The position numbers and the translations under genes are program-made. Positions 54,891 through 63,192 of a DNA stretch of 64,000 nt are shown one piece after another. The notes beneath the pieces are model-generated. The model did not search any database. It was given only the letters and a program-made list of their open reading frames with translations, and was not told where the DNA came from. Location of the stretch: positions 14,980 to 78,979 of the forward strand of contig CAVQXJ010000023.1 of assembly GCA_963717745.1 (NCBI GenBank), given 5' to 3'. This stretch comes from JACCXG01 sp963717745. GTDB lineage: Bacteria > Acidobacteriota > Vicinamibacteria > Vicinamibacterales > 2-12-FULL-66-21. Each line of letters starts with the position of its first letter. Position 1 is the first letter of the stretch.

Positions 54891-56392
54891 GAGCGCGCCC
54901 GAGTAATCGTCGTGATAGTCATCATCTTTCGGGGCGGTGGCTCGCGCAGTCGGCTGCCGATCGGGAGCGTGATGCGATCCCCCCGTGGGCGGCCATGGTG
55001 CCAGGCCGCGCGCCCGCGACCCGTGTCCGCCCTCCGATCATCCGCAGAGGCGATACAGCTTCAAAATGTTGTGCGTCGTGCACACGAGCGACCATTCCGC
55101 TTGTACCTTGGTCAGGCCTCGCAGCAGAAAGGATCGGAAGCCGCGCGCCTGTTTGATCTGCCCGATCACCGGTTCGACGATCGCTTTGCGCCGAGCGTAG
55201 ACGGCCGCGCCGGTCTTCGTGAGCAGCTTCCGCGCCATGCGGTCGACGCGCGTGGCGGTCGACGGCAGCGGGCCGCGCGGACAGGGACCGGGACGCTCGC
55301 CATGTCGCTGCTTGCGCGTGGAGATGTAGGCATCAATCTCGGTGTTCGCGATCGCGGCCAGATTCTCGTCCGCGCAGTAGCCGGCGTCGGCGAGCAGTTG
55401 CGTGGGTCGTGCGCCCGACTGCTGCTCGATGGTCCTGATCATCGGCATCAGCTGTTGCTTGTCGTTCGTCTCTTGCGTCACCGCCTGCCCCACAATCAGT
55501 TGCAGCCCATCGACCGCCACCTGCGCGTTGTAGGCCTGGACGAACCCGTCGGGTCCCTTCATGATCCGGAACTCGGGATCCGTGAAGTTGTACTGCGACT
55601 TCGAGTCCGGCTGTACGGTGTCGGGCGACTCGCCCGCGGCGGCGGCCTCGGCCTTCGCGCGCGCCTCCAACGCCTGCTTCGCCTCTCGGATCCGGGCCAG
55701 GCGACTCTCACGGCGCTGCAGTTCGGCCGGCAGCTCGTCGCCTTGCTCGTCGGCACCGTACGCGGCGTCCTCGGCCGCATCGGCGGCGTCGGCCTGGGCG
55801 AGCAACTGGCGCACCTCGTCGCGCAGTTGCCGTTGTTTCTCTGGCATCCGTCCGTAACTCATGGCCTTGTGCTTCGAGGCGTTCGCTTTGATCTTGGTGC
55901 CGTCGACGGCCACGCGACCGACCCGTGGGGCGCCCAACTCGCCGGCCAGCCGCAGCACCTGCTCGAAGAACCCCTGCAGCGCGGTCAGGTGCCGCTTGCG
56001 AAAATCCCCGATCGTGCGGTGGTCCGGGACGTTGCCGGCGGCCAGCACACGAAACGCCACGTCCTCGACCAACCGTCGGTGGATCTTGCGGGACGAGAAC
56101 ACGCCGACGCAGTACGCGTAGACGAGCAACTTCGTCATCATCACCGGGTGGTACGGCGGATACCCGCGCTCGTCCTGCTCGTAGACACTCGTGATCGCCG
56201 ACAGATCCAACTGGTCGATCAGGTCGCTGACGAAGAACGCCAGGTGCCCCTCGGGCAACCAGTCACGCAGGCTCGGCGGCAGCAGCAAGTCCTGCTCGGG
56301 GACATACGGTCGATACGTCTTCGCCATCGCCGCGAGCGTAGTACGATTTCCGAGCGTTCGCAATCCCTTTTGGCGATTACTCGGTCACGCTC
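54891..56392. mobile_element. IS1182-type insertion sequence, complete
   Basis: Terminal inverted repeats are GAGCGCGCCCGAGTAATCG at 54891-54909 and the complement of GAGCGTGACCGAGTAATCG at 56374-56392 (17 of 19 matching). CTAG occurs on both outer sides (54887-54890 and 56393-56396), consistent with a 4-bp target duplication. The element is 1502 bp with one transposase gene. Its insertion probably disrupted the alpha/beta-hydrolase-like gene of which 56576-57127 is the remnant. Confidence 0.85.
55038..56327 (-). CDS. IS1182-family transposase
   Basis: A 429-residue DDE transposase. The N-terminus (QDLLLPPSLRDWLPEGHLAFFVSDLIDQLDLSAI) is the DUF772 domain, then HHPVMMTKLLVYAYCVGVFSSRKI...DFRKRHL, the first catalytic Asp in RVAVDGTKIKANASK, the second in LLADAGYCADENL, and the catalytic Glu in KAIVEPVIGQIKQARGFR. 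A charged insert (residues about 190-240) is typical of this family. All DDE residues are present, so it is probably active. ATG 56327 is chosen; ATG 56363 would add 12 residues. Confidence 0.93.
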   Translation of the reverse strand: MAKTYRPYVPEQDLLLPPSLRDWLPEGHLAFFVSDLIDQLDLSAITSVYEQDERGYPPYHPVMMTKLLVYAYCVGVFSSRKIHRRLVEDVAFRVLAAGNVPDHRTIGDFRKRHLTALQGFFEQVLRLAGELGAPRVGRVAVDGTKIKANASKHKAMSYGRMPEKQRQLRDEVRQLLAQADAADAAEDAAYGADEQGDELPAELQRRESRLARIREAKQALEARAKAEAAAAGESPDTVQPDSKSQYNFTDPEFRIMKGPDGFVQAYNAQVAVDGLQLIVGQAVTQETNDKQQLMPMIRTIEQQSGARPTQLLADAGYCADENLAAIANTEIDAYISTRKQRHGERPGPCPRGPLPSTATRVDRMARKLLTKTGAAVYARRKAIVEPVIGQIKQARGFRSFLLRGLTKVQAEWSLVCTTHNILKLYRLCG

Positions 56393-56575
56393 CTAGCCTA
56401 GAAGGCATCGATTTAGACCAAGACCACATTCGTGATGACTTTGAACGTTATGTGGCCTATCGCTTCTCGACAAGCCCATCAATCTTGCGAGCCTCCAACC
56501 AATTCGGCGCGGCTATGGGCTTGGCACTCGATCGCCACCGGTCGGTGACGCCAGTCGAAGCCTCACGATCTGTAA

Positions 56576-57127
56576 TTGCATGTCCCACTTCCTGACTGGG
56601 CAGACGCGTTTACACAATTCAAACATGGCGTTGATGCGGGCGACCAAAATCTGGCGACACATCTGAGCCAGTATCGAGCAGCCACCACTTCTGGGTACCA
56701 AGCGATCATAGTTGGTCATTCACAGGGTAATTTCTACGCGAACGCGGCATACGACATCTTGGCGAACGACCTTGGCTCGAGAGCGCCCAAGCGCGTAACG
56801 CTTGTCGCAGTTGCAAGTCCGGACGGTCGTGTGGCAGCGCTGACTCTACCCCAGTCACAACTGCCATATGTTACGCTGCACAAGGACCCAATCAAGAATG
56901 TCCCGTTCGCGCTCGATTCAAATGCGGACGCACCATGTGCCTCAACGATGTCGAGGGCTTGTCATGATTTTGTAACCTCTTACATGAAGTACGACGAACC
57001 ACGCAACAGAGTCTTGGATCTGATCGATTCGGCCGTGAGCGCGCCCGAGATCCATCAGGAACTTGCGACCCAACACCTCCGCTCGCCCAATGCACCGAAG
57101 GACCTTGGTCTACGGAATGGTACATAA
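56576..57127 (+). pseudogene. Lipase-like alpha/beta hydrolase fragment
   Basis: A 183-residue reading frame with a lipase-type nucleophile elbow: YQAIIVGHSQGNFYANAAYDIL, followed by RVTLVAVASPDGRV, but no N-terminal oxyanion strand. The frame begins with TTG right after a TAA, so the N-terminal part is missing or lies in another frame between 56393 and 56575 (DDFERYVAYRFSTSPSILRA appears there). The IS1182 element sits just upstream, so I take it as a gene broken by insertion and later decay. It has lower GC than the surroundings. Confidence 0.6.
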
Positions 57128-57429
57128 AAATGCTGATGGCGAATCCGGCAATCTCATCAGCGTCGGTCGTGCTGATAATCCATCCGATGACTGTTCCAGC
57201 AGTCCTGCGAGAATCAGGCTCGGCAAAGCAAGGTCCGGCAGAGTGGGAATATCACATCCCTGCTGCTGTCCACCAAAGGTGTACGTGGTTCCGACCGGCA
57301 GTGGCCGGCTGTCGGCCGTGAGAGCTTCGAGATTGATGAAGCTTAACGGGTAAGCCAGTTGGTTCTGGACGGACACGACTCTCATAGGTGACCTCCTGCT
57401 CTTCCGATTGGGGCACGCTCGCAACGATC

Positions 57430-57523
57430 GTCGCGGAACGCGACGAGCAGCCGGTAGCACGGTCAGGTCCTCGCCCTCGACGCTCAGCACGTCGAACGCG
57501 TAGAAGTGGGGCCTGCTTTCCAC
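57430..57523 (-). pseudogene. Fragment of an ATP-dependent DNA ligase (LigD-like)
   Basis: The short stretch PHFYAFDVLSVEGEDLTVLPAARR resembles the FYAFDLLWLDGRDLR motif region of ATP-dependent DNA ligases (nucleotidyltransferase motif III/IIIa). Only about 30 residues are recognisable, and the rest of the open frame downstream is unrelated. It lies between two 19-bp direct repeats at 57213-57231 and 57542-57560. Confidence 0.5.
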
Positions 57524-57567
57524 ACGCTACGCAGCCTGGGGATCAGGCTCGGCAAAGCAATACGCGA

Positions 57568-58557
57568 TCAACGCGGGTGCTCAATGGAGATTCGGTAGGC
57601 GGCAATCACCGGGGGATAAGGCTTGCCGCAGGGGAAGATCTTGGCTTCGTACCGACGGCCGCCGGCGAGGTTGAACCGCACATCGACAAACGGCATCTGC
57701 CACCAATGCCAGTCCGATGTGAAGACGGGAATGTTTCCGGCTCTTTGGTCGCGCACCTCGAGGCAGTTTGCACCTGAGTCGCCGTCCCAGCGAACCGCCG
57801 ACGCGTTCACCTTGACCGCGCCGTCCCAATGCATGTCGAAGACCAACCGCCCGTTGGTGACCGCAGTTTCCGAGGCATGACGGGGCGGAACCCAAGAGAA
57901 CCCTGCCTCATCGCGAATCATCGTGCGGGTCGGCATCATGCGGACGACCGGTTGGCCGCTGCTGTTGGTGTCGATTCGCACCGTCTGTGACTCAAATCCG
58001 GAGCGCGACAGTTCAGCGGCGAGCACGCCATCGACGTCCCTGAACACAAACCGGCCCTCGGGGTCGGTCATGACGGTTTCGCCAGCGTAAGGACTTGGTC
58101 CGAGCACCACGAGACGTGCGTCGGCGACCGGCCTGTCTTCGGTCGGGGCCGATTCGGTGATCCGTCCGGTCAACGTCGTTGTGCCGCGCACCCGGAGCGA
58201 AGCCGCTGACGTAATCTCTCCGACGGTTGCTGAAATCCTCACCTCGCCAGACGCCAGTGCTGTGACGAGACCGTCGGACACCGTCGCCACAGAAGGATCC
58301 GAGCTCGTCCACGCAATGGACCTCGGAGTGACCGGCTCGCCAGTCTGGAGTGATGCCATGGCCCTCAGCTGCGCTTCAGACCCGACTTTCAGCACCGACG
58401 GCATGCCGAGAATGCTGAGAGCCGTTACCGATGCACTGCTGACACTGGGCCCGGTGATCGTCCGCGTCTGCCGCCGGCCGCCGTCTTCGCACCCGAACGA
58501 GACGACGGCCACGACATACACCAAGAACAGGTGAATCGCTCTACCGATCAAGAACAT
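57568..58557 (-). CDS. Lipoprotein with BIG2 and carboxypeptidase-regulatory-like domains
   Basis: A 329-residue lipoprotein: signal helix LFLVYVVAVVSFGC with the lipobox Cys in SFGC, then a bacterial Ig-like (BIG2) domain, residues about 48-125 (SVLKVGSEAQLRAMASLQTGEPVTPRSIAWTSSDPSVATVSDGLVTALASGEVRISATVG), a carboxypeptidase-regulatory-like domain (LTGRITESAPTEDRPVADARLVVLGPSPYAGETVMTDPEGRFVFRDVDG) and an unassigned C-terminal beta domain (WHWWQMPFVDVRFNLAGGRRYEAKIFPCGKPYPP). ATG 58557 has AAGGAG 7 nt upstream. Surface-exposed; ligand unknown. Confidence 0.82.
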   Translation of the reverse strand: MFLIGRAIHLFLVYVVAVVSFGCEDGGRRQTRTITGPSVSSASVTALSILGMPSVLKVGSEAQLRAMASLQTGEPVTPRSIAWTSSDPSVATVSDGLVTALASGEVRISATVGEITSAASLRVRGTTTLTGRITESAPTEDRPVADARLVVLGPSPYAGETVMTDPEGRFVFRDVDGVLAAELSRSGFESQTVRIDTNSSGQPVVRMMPTRTMIRDEAGFSWVPPRHASETAVTNGRLVFDMHWDGAVKVNASAVRWDGDSGANCLEVRDQRAGNIPVFTSDWHWWQMPFVDVRFNLAGGRRYEAKIFPCGKPYPPVIAAYRISIEHPR

Positions 58558-58670
58558 AGGCCCACTCCTTCTCGGTTCCAGTGCTCGCGCTGCAGGGTGG
58601 CAGACATGGGGGCGGGATCGTAGCACGGACGGCGATCTACACTCGCGCGACTCCTGAGGTTGGAGGTTGC

Positions 58671-59090
58671 ATGAAGACCAAAGGGCTATCCAAGGGCGCG
58701 CTCGAGTTCCGCGCGAGCCGCGGCCAGCTCCAGCAGCGCAGCCCTGAGGCGGGTGCTGGCGGCGATCAGGTCGTCGGCCCGTGGCTGAACACCTTGACCG
58801 GTGCCCACTACCTCGCGCTGCCCACCCGGGCGGCGTTCTGGTGCTGGGCCAAGCGCCACAACGTGACGCCCATTCGCCGCGCCGGGCTTCTTCTCTATGC
58901 CAAAGCGGACATCGATCGGATGCTGGGCGTGATGGGGCGAGGCCGCCGCGCCACAGGCGCCGACACCGGGCCCGTCGTCGTGTACGGCGCACCCACGGGC
59001 GCAGCCGACGCGATCGAGGCGCTGCGACGGGAGGTTGCCGCCTTGCGGGACGAAGTCAGCAGCCTTCGCGCCGCGGTCGCGTCGCGGTAG
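58671..59090 (+). CDS. Excisionase-like helix-turn-helix protein with C-terminal coil
   Basis: A 139-residue protein. Residues about 35-85 (VGPWLNTLTGAHYLALPTRAAFWCWAKRHNVTPIRRAGLLLYAKADIDRMLG) resemble a MerR-like excisionase HTH (HTH_17) domain; the C-terminal 40 residues (AADAIEALRREVAALRDEVSSLRAAV) are a two-heptad coiled coil. ATG 58671 has GGAGG 6 nt upstream. It is near the tRNA attachment site and could be the directionality factor of the lost integrase, or a small regulator. No integrase is seen in the window. Confidence 0.7.
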   Translation: MKTKGLSKGALEFRASRGQLQQRSPEAGAGGDQVVGPWLNTLTGAHYLALPTRAAFWCWAKRHNVTPIRRAGLLLYAKADIDRMLGVMGRGRRATGADTGPVVVYGAPTGAADAIEALRREVAALRDEVSSLRAAVASR

Positions 59091-59139
59091 TTCTCGATAG
59101 CCAATGCGCCCGCCTTAAGGAACGGCGAAGCGGTTCTTT

Positions 59140-59406
59140 CTATTTCGCTCTACTTTGAAACGCACCGTCGCCTTTCCGCTCCTCGCGAGCCCGAGCCAAC
59201 TCCGCGCGCAGCGCGGCCACACACTCGGCATCCGACCCGTGAGTGTTGGGCGGTCCTGGCAATCCGCACGAGGAACAATGCGGAGCCGGGTCTTCAAGCC
59301 GCCGCCCGGCGCGCGTCGTCTCACGGCGATCGGCGCCGCTCCGCTCGACGGGCGGACGCGGCGGCGCGGCACCGGGTGTGCGCCACGCCTTGGCGACAGC
59401 GCACAT
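59140..59406 (-). CDS. Small hypothetical protein with a Cys/His pair motif
   Basis: An open frame of about 88 residues. After an Arg/Pro-rich N-terminus comes LEDPAPHCSSCGLPGPPNTHGSDAECVAALRAELARAREERKG, with a HCxxC...H...C pattern that could bind zinc and a helix after it. This looks like small zinc-ribbon-plus-helix proteins of accessory regions. The start ATG 59406 is only the best available; there is no good ribosome-binding site. Confidence 0.4.
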   Translation of the reverse strand: MCAVAKAWRTPGAAPPRPPVERSGADRRETTRAGRRLEDPAPHCSSCGLPGPPNTHGSDAECVAALRAELARAREERKGDGAFQSRAK

Positions 59407-59448
59407 CTCATCGATCGAGAGGACGCTGCGCTCGTTCTTGACCTCTGA

Positions 59449-59907
59449 GTGTCCTCTACGGCGGCCTCTGGACGGTCGGCCTTTTGGAGTGAACTCGGAT
59501 ACTCCTACGACCGATTCGGGACCCTCGCCTGGTGGTTGTCGCTTCCGATAACCGTGACGGTTGCGGCGGTCTTGCTGTTCGCGTTGTCCGACAGCACCCA
59601 CGCGGCCCGAGCCGGCTCCTCGCGAGGCGTGGTACGGGCCATGGTGATTCTTTCGACCGGCTTGGCCGTACTCACTGCGACCCTCGTTTTCGTCCTGCCG
59701 GACGAGCGAACGATTCTCGCGTCATTTCAAACACGAACTGCCGCAGCCGGGTATCTGAAGGACGTGATCGTCATATTCCTGCCTTTGCTGGTGTTCGTCG
59801 CCCCCACATTCAATGTCGTGCTTCGACTGCAACGAGAATTGGCTGAGGGGGAGATTCAGAGGGGTCCTGAACTTGTTAGGGCGGAAACCCGAGAGCGTTT
59901 CGCCTAG
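59449..59907 (+). CDS. Hypothetical membrane protein
   Basis: A frame of about 152 residues with three hydrophobic segments (TLAWWLSLPITVTVAAVLLFAL, VRAMVILSTGLAVLTATLVFVLP, YLKDVIVIFLPLLVFVAPTFNVV) and a charged C-terminus. GTG 59449 is the only start near the first helix. No family recognised. It may be a decayed or 5'-truncated gene, since the N-terminal ELGYSYDRFG looks internal. Confidence 0.45.
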   Translation: MSSTAASGRSAFWSELGYSYDRFGTLAWWLSLPITVTVAAVLLFALSDSTHAARAGSSRGVVRAMVILSTGLAVLTATLVFVLPDERTILASFQTRTAAAGYLKDVIVIFLPLLVFVAPTFNVVLRLQRELAEGEIQRGPELVRAETRERFA

Positions 59908-59964
59908 AGGCGTAATCTACGTCGGCCCCGGGTCGTTGACCCTCTGTGATTCGCGCCGACCAAC

Positions 59965-60168
59965 TTGACGATCGCGAGCGCGATGAAGACGATGCTCGAC
60001 GCGCGGACGCCTGGCCCGTACGCCAATCTGTTCACGATGGCGTCCTACATCAGCACCGGGTTATGGCTGGCGATCGGCGTCATTTCACTGGGCTGGTCCG
60101 CGTCAACGCTGAACGAGTTGAAACGAGAGGCGCTGGTCCTCGCACGGCTACAGGAGAGCGCTCGTTGA
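59965..60168 (+). CDS. Small hypothetical membrane protein
   Basis: A 67-residue open frame with one hydrophobic segment (YISTGLWLAIGVISLGWSAST) and a charged coiled tail (LNELKREALVLARLQESAR). TTG 59965 and ATG 59983 are both possible starts. It follows the previous membrane gene by 57 bp. Weak; it could be a companion or non-coding. Confidence 0.35.
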   Translation: MTIASAMKTMLDARTPGPYANLFTMASYISTGLWLAIGVISLGWSASTLNELKREALVLARLQESAR

Positions 60169-60293
60169 ATCAACCGACTGGTGACGCGCCTGTTCTTGCC
60201 AGCCAGCGAACCATTGAAACTGACGCGTCTACGAAATCGTCTACATCGATTCCGCAGAGACGCCAGAAATACCCCGTAAACTGCTGAAAAAAT

Positions 60294-60370
60294 TGGCGCG
60301 CCCGGCAGGACTCGAACCTGCGACCACCGGCTTAGAAGGCCGGTGCTCTATCCAACTGAGCTACGGGCGC
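60294..60370 (-). tRNA. tRNA-Arg (anticodon UCU)
   Basis: On the minus strand a full cloverleaf can be drawn. The acceptor stem pairs GCGCCCG with CGGGCGC, the D arm is GCTC AGTTGGATA GAGC, the anticodon stem is CCGGC with loop CTTCTAA (anticodon TCT, isoacceptor for AGA), and the T arm is GCAGG TTCGAGT CCTGC; discriminator G and encoded CCA follow. Its 3' half is duplicated at 49336-49382 and 45755-45802, marking it as the integration target of island elements. Confidence 0.97.
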
Positions 60371-60441
60371 GGACGGCCCGATCTTACCGCGTCCCGCCGA
60401 CCGCGGAGACCCCGCGGAATTTGGTTGTAAGCTCACCGCGT

Positions 60442-60699
60442 ATGACGCCACGCGATCGGTCGCCGATGCGCATCAAGCTCTCGCCCGAGCGCCGTGCCAG
60501 CCTGCTCCGCGCGATCAAGGAGCACTTCGCGGCCGAGTTCGACGAGCCGCTGAGCGAATTCCGGGCACAAGCGCTGCTCGATTTCTTCATCCGCGAGCTC
60601 GGCCCGCCGGTCTACAACCAGGGCGTGCGCGACGCTTCCGGTTTCATCCAGTCGAAGCTCGCGGATATCGAGGGAGAGATCACCGAGCGAGACGATTGA
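60442..60699 (+). CDS. DUF2164 protein
   Basis: An 85-residue protein: MRIKLSPERRASLLRAIKEHFAAEFDEPLSEFRAQALLDFFIRELGPPVYNQGVRDASGFIQSKLADIEGEI, the full DUF2164 domain. The family is small, cytoplasmic and of unknown function. ATG 60442 is used; ATG 60466 immediately before RIKLSP is equally good. Its 3' end overlaps the convergent DUF1810 gene by 20 bp. Confidence 0.87.
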   Translation: MTPRDRSPMRIKLSPERRASLLRAIKEHFAAEFDEPLSEFRAQALLDFFIRELGPPVYNQGVRDASGFIQSKLADIEGEITERDD

Positions 60700-61156
60700 C
60701 CGTGTGGCCGCACTCCGGGTGGCCTTGGGCGGCTGCGGCGGTCAGGACCTCGTCCGCCAGATCGGCGAACGCCGCATGCGCGTCGCCGGGCGACGTGCTC
60801 AGGCTCCGGGCGACGCGGCCGAACAGCGTCAGCGACGACACCAGCTTCGCCGCGTCGATCGACGATCCCATCAGGCGGTCGACCGGGGCGCCCTTCCGCA
60901 CCTGATCGGCGACCGCGGTCGTGATCTCCAGGAGTCGCGCGGCGAGCACCGGGTGCCGCAAGTAGGCAACCGCTTCGTCGCGATCCCGAATCGCGTAGGT
61001 CTGCGACATGTGCGAGCTGCCGAGGCCGGCGATCTGCGGGAAGACGTGCCAGATCCAGTGGCTGCGCTTCCGGCCGGCTCGCATCTCGGCCAGCGCGGTG
61101 TCGAATTCGCCGTTAGCCTGCGCCGTGACGAAGCGCTCGAGGTCCGCGTCGCTCAT
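60680..61156 (-). CDS. DUF1810 protein
   Basis: A 158-residue DUF1810-family protein (LERFVTAQANGEFDTALAEMRAGRKRSHWIWHVFPQIAGLGSSHMSQTYAIRDRDEAVAYLRHPVLAARL). The HWIWHVFPQ core and MSQTYAI are hallmark segments. The family is cytoplasmic and includes calpastatin-like annotations; function is not settled. ATG 61156 is the first start. It overlaps the convergent DUF2164 gene by 20 bp. Confidence 0.9.
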   Translation of the reverse strand: MSDADLERFVTAQANGEFDTALAEMRAGRKRSHWIWHVFPQIAGLGSSHMSQTYAIRDRDEAVAYLRHPVLAARLLEITTAVADQVRKGAPVDRLMGSSIDAAKLVSSLTLFGRVARSLSTSPGDAHAAFADLADEVLTAAAAQGHPECGHTVNRLAR

Positions 61157-61171
61157 CGGCGTTGGCCAGGC

Positions 61172-63161
61172 TCACCGCTTCGGCAGCGCGAACGCCAAGA
61201 TGCGATCGTCGGTCAGCGGCGCCTCGAAGAAGCCTCCGCCGGTCGACACCGTCACCACGTATTGCCGGCCGTCCTTGCCGAGATAGGTGCTCGGTGTGGC
61301 TTGGGCCGCGCCTCCCAGCTTGAACGTCCAGACCTCGATGCCTGTCTTCGCGTCGAATGCCCGGAACCGCGCGTCGTCGGTTGCACCGATGAAGACCAGA
61401 CCGCCGGCCGTCGCGATCGGGCCGCCATTGCCGGGACGGCCGGTCTTCTGCTTGTCGGGCGGCAGGCTATCCGTCACGCCAAGAGTGACGCGCCACGCGT
61501 ACTCTCCGGTGTGCACGTTGACCGCGTTGAGCTGACCCCACGGCGGCTGCTGACAGTACAGGTTCTGGTACTTGAATCGGCCGCCCCCCGGCACGCTCTC
61601 GTACGGCCCGTCCGGATGGACGCGGTTGCCGACGCCTTCCGCATTTGCCCGGCCGCCGGCCTTGGGATCGCGGTCGCGCAGGCCGGACAGCTGTCCCATC
61701 TCGTTGCTGTTGACGAAGAGATAGCCGAGCTGCGGGTTGAAGGCCATACCGCCCCAGTTCACCCCGCCGTGATTACCGGGAAACGCCAGTCGAAGGCGCT
61801 TGTACCCCGGCGGCAGATACGGCCCGCCAATCTGCACTCCTTCGATCAGCTTGCGACACTCCGCCTCAAGTTCCGGCGTGATCGTCGCGATGTCCGCCAT
61901 CGTCATCGACATCCGGGAGAGCGGTGCGGGCTTCAGCGGGAAGGGCTGGGTCTTCGCCGCGCGTTCGAGCGGGACCTCGCTGGCCGGCACCGGGCGCTCC
62001 TCGACGCCGTAGATCGGCTTCCCGGTCACGCGATCCAGGATGAAGATTAGTCCCATCTTGCCGACCGCGGCGACCGCGGGGATGGTGCGCCCGCCCTGCC
62101 TGACGTCAATCAGCACCGGCGGGTTCGCGATGTCCGCATCCCAGATGTCGTGGTGGACCATCTGGAAGTGCCACAGGTACTTGCCGGTGTTGGCGTCCGC
62201 CGCGACCAGGCTCGAGCTGAAGAGATTGTCCCCCTCGCGGTCGCCGCCGTATTGATCGACCGACGGCGCGCCGAACGGCATGTAGACGATGCCGCGCCGG
62301 ACGTCGACGGTGATCACGCCCCAGACGTTGACGCCGGTGCGGTCCTTCCAGCTGTCGCCCGCCCAGGTGTCGTTGAATTTCTCGCCGGCGCGGGGAATCG
62401 ACTGGAACGTCCACGCCAGTTTTCCGGTGCGGATATCCCAGGCCCGCACGTCGCCGGCCGGACCGCGCGGCGGGTTTTCCTGCGTGCGCCCGCCAGTGAT
62501 GATCAGGTTCTTGTACATGGTCGGCGGCGAGCTCAGGGCGTTGTTCCCAGGCATTCCCCGCAGATTCTCCGGCGTGTTCAGAGTGATCACGCCGTGGTCG
62601 CCGAACGCGTCGTTCGGTTCGCCGGTCTTCGCGTGGAGCGAGAACAGGCGGCCGTCGCTCGAGCCGAAGACGATCTGCGGCGGGGTCTTGGCGTCGCCCG
62701 CCCAGGTACTCGACTCCCCGCGACGCCGGCACGCTTGACGGCACCTGGAACACCCACATCTCCTTGCCGGTGCTCGAGTCGAGGGCGACGACGCGGCCGT
62801 ATGGACTGGTGAAGTACATGACGCCGTCGATCACGAGCGGCGTCGTCCCGCTGACCGCGAAGCCGGACCCGCGTCCGCGGCCGCGGCCCGGCGCCGCGGG
62901 TGGCGGCGGGGGCGTGCCGGGAGGCGGTGTCGGCCGCATGTGGTACTCCCACGCGACTTCGAGCTGGCCGACGTTGGCGGGCGTCAACTGGGTCAGCGGA
63001 GAAAATCGATTGCCACCCGGGTCATGGCCGTAGGTCGGCCACTCCGTCGACCCGTCCGCGGCGCCCGGCTTGGGCGCCTGCGCGCCGGGTGTCGAGTACA
63101 GGCCGCTGGCGACGGTCAGCAGGGCGACAACAAGGATGAAGGCTCGATGAAGGTCAGGCAT
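61172..63161 (-). CDS. PQQ-dependent dehydrogenase (quinoprotein), one frame break
   Basis: About 662 residues after repair. A signal peptide, then WPTYGHDPGGNRFSPLTQLTPANVGQLEVAWEY and beta-propeller W-motifs (TPLVIDGVMYFTSPYGRVVALDSSTGKEMWVFQV; MFFGAPSVDQYGGDREGDNLFSSSLVAADANTGKYLWHFQMVHHDIWDAD; GMAFNPQLGYLFVNSNEMG; GGAAQATPSTY). These are characteristic of membrane/periplasmic PQQ glucose or alcohol dehydrogenases. A break at 62705-62712 (one C too many in GVEYWAGDAK) splits the open frames. ATG 63161 is the start of the signal. Confidence 0.85.
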
Positions 63162-63192
63162 CGTTTTTCGCTGGCGATGTTAGCAGAGTGGA

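Noticed and set aside
54912..56396. Long plus-strand open frame antisense to the transposase
   Set aside because: It is the complementary shadow of the high-GC transposase gene and has no domain.
57110..57523. A complete 137-residue gene on the minus strand
   Set aside because: Only a short ligase-like fragment is recognisable; the remainder resembles no family and the frame crosses the direct repeat.
27265..62712. Programmed frameshifting at CGAGTACC
   Set aside because: The genes are functionally unrelated, no stimulatory structure is evident, and the family alignments need the base removed. An error or modification effect is simpler.
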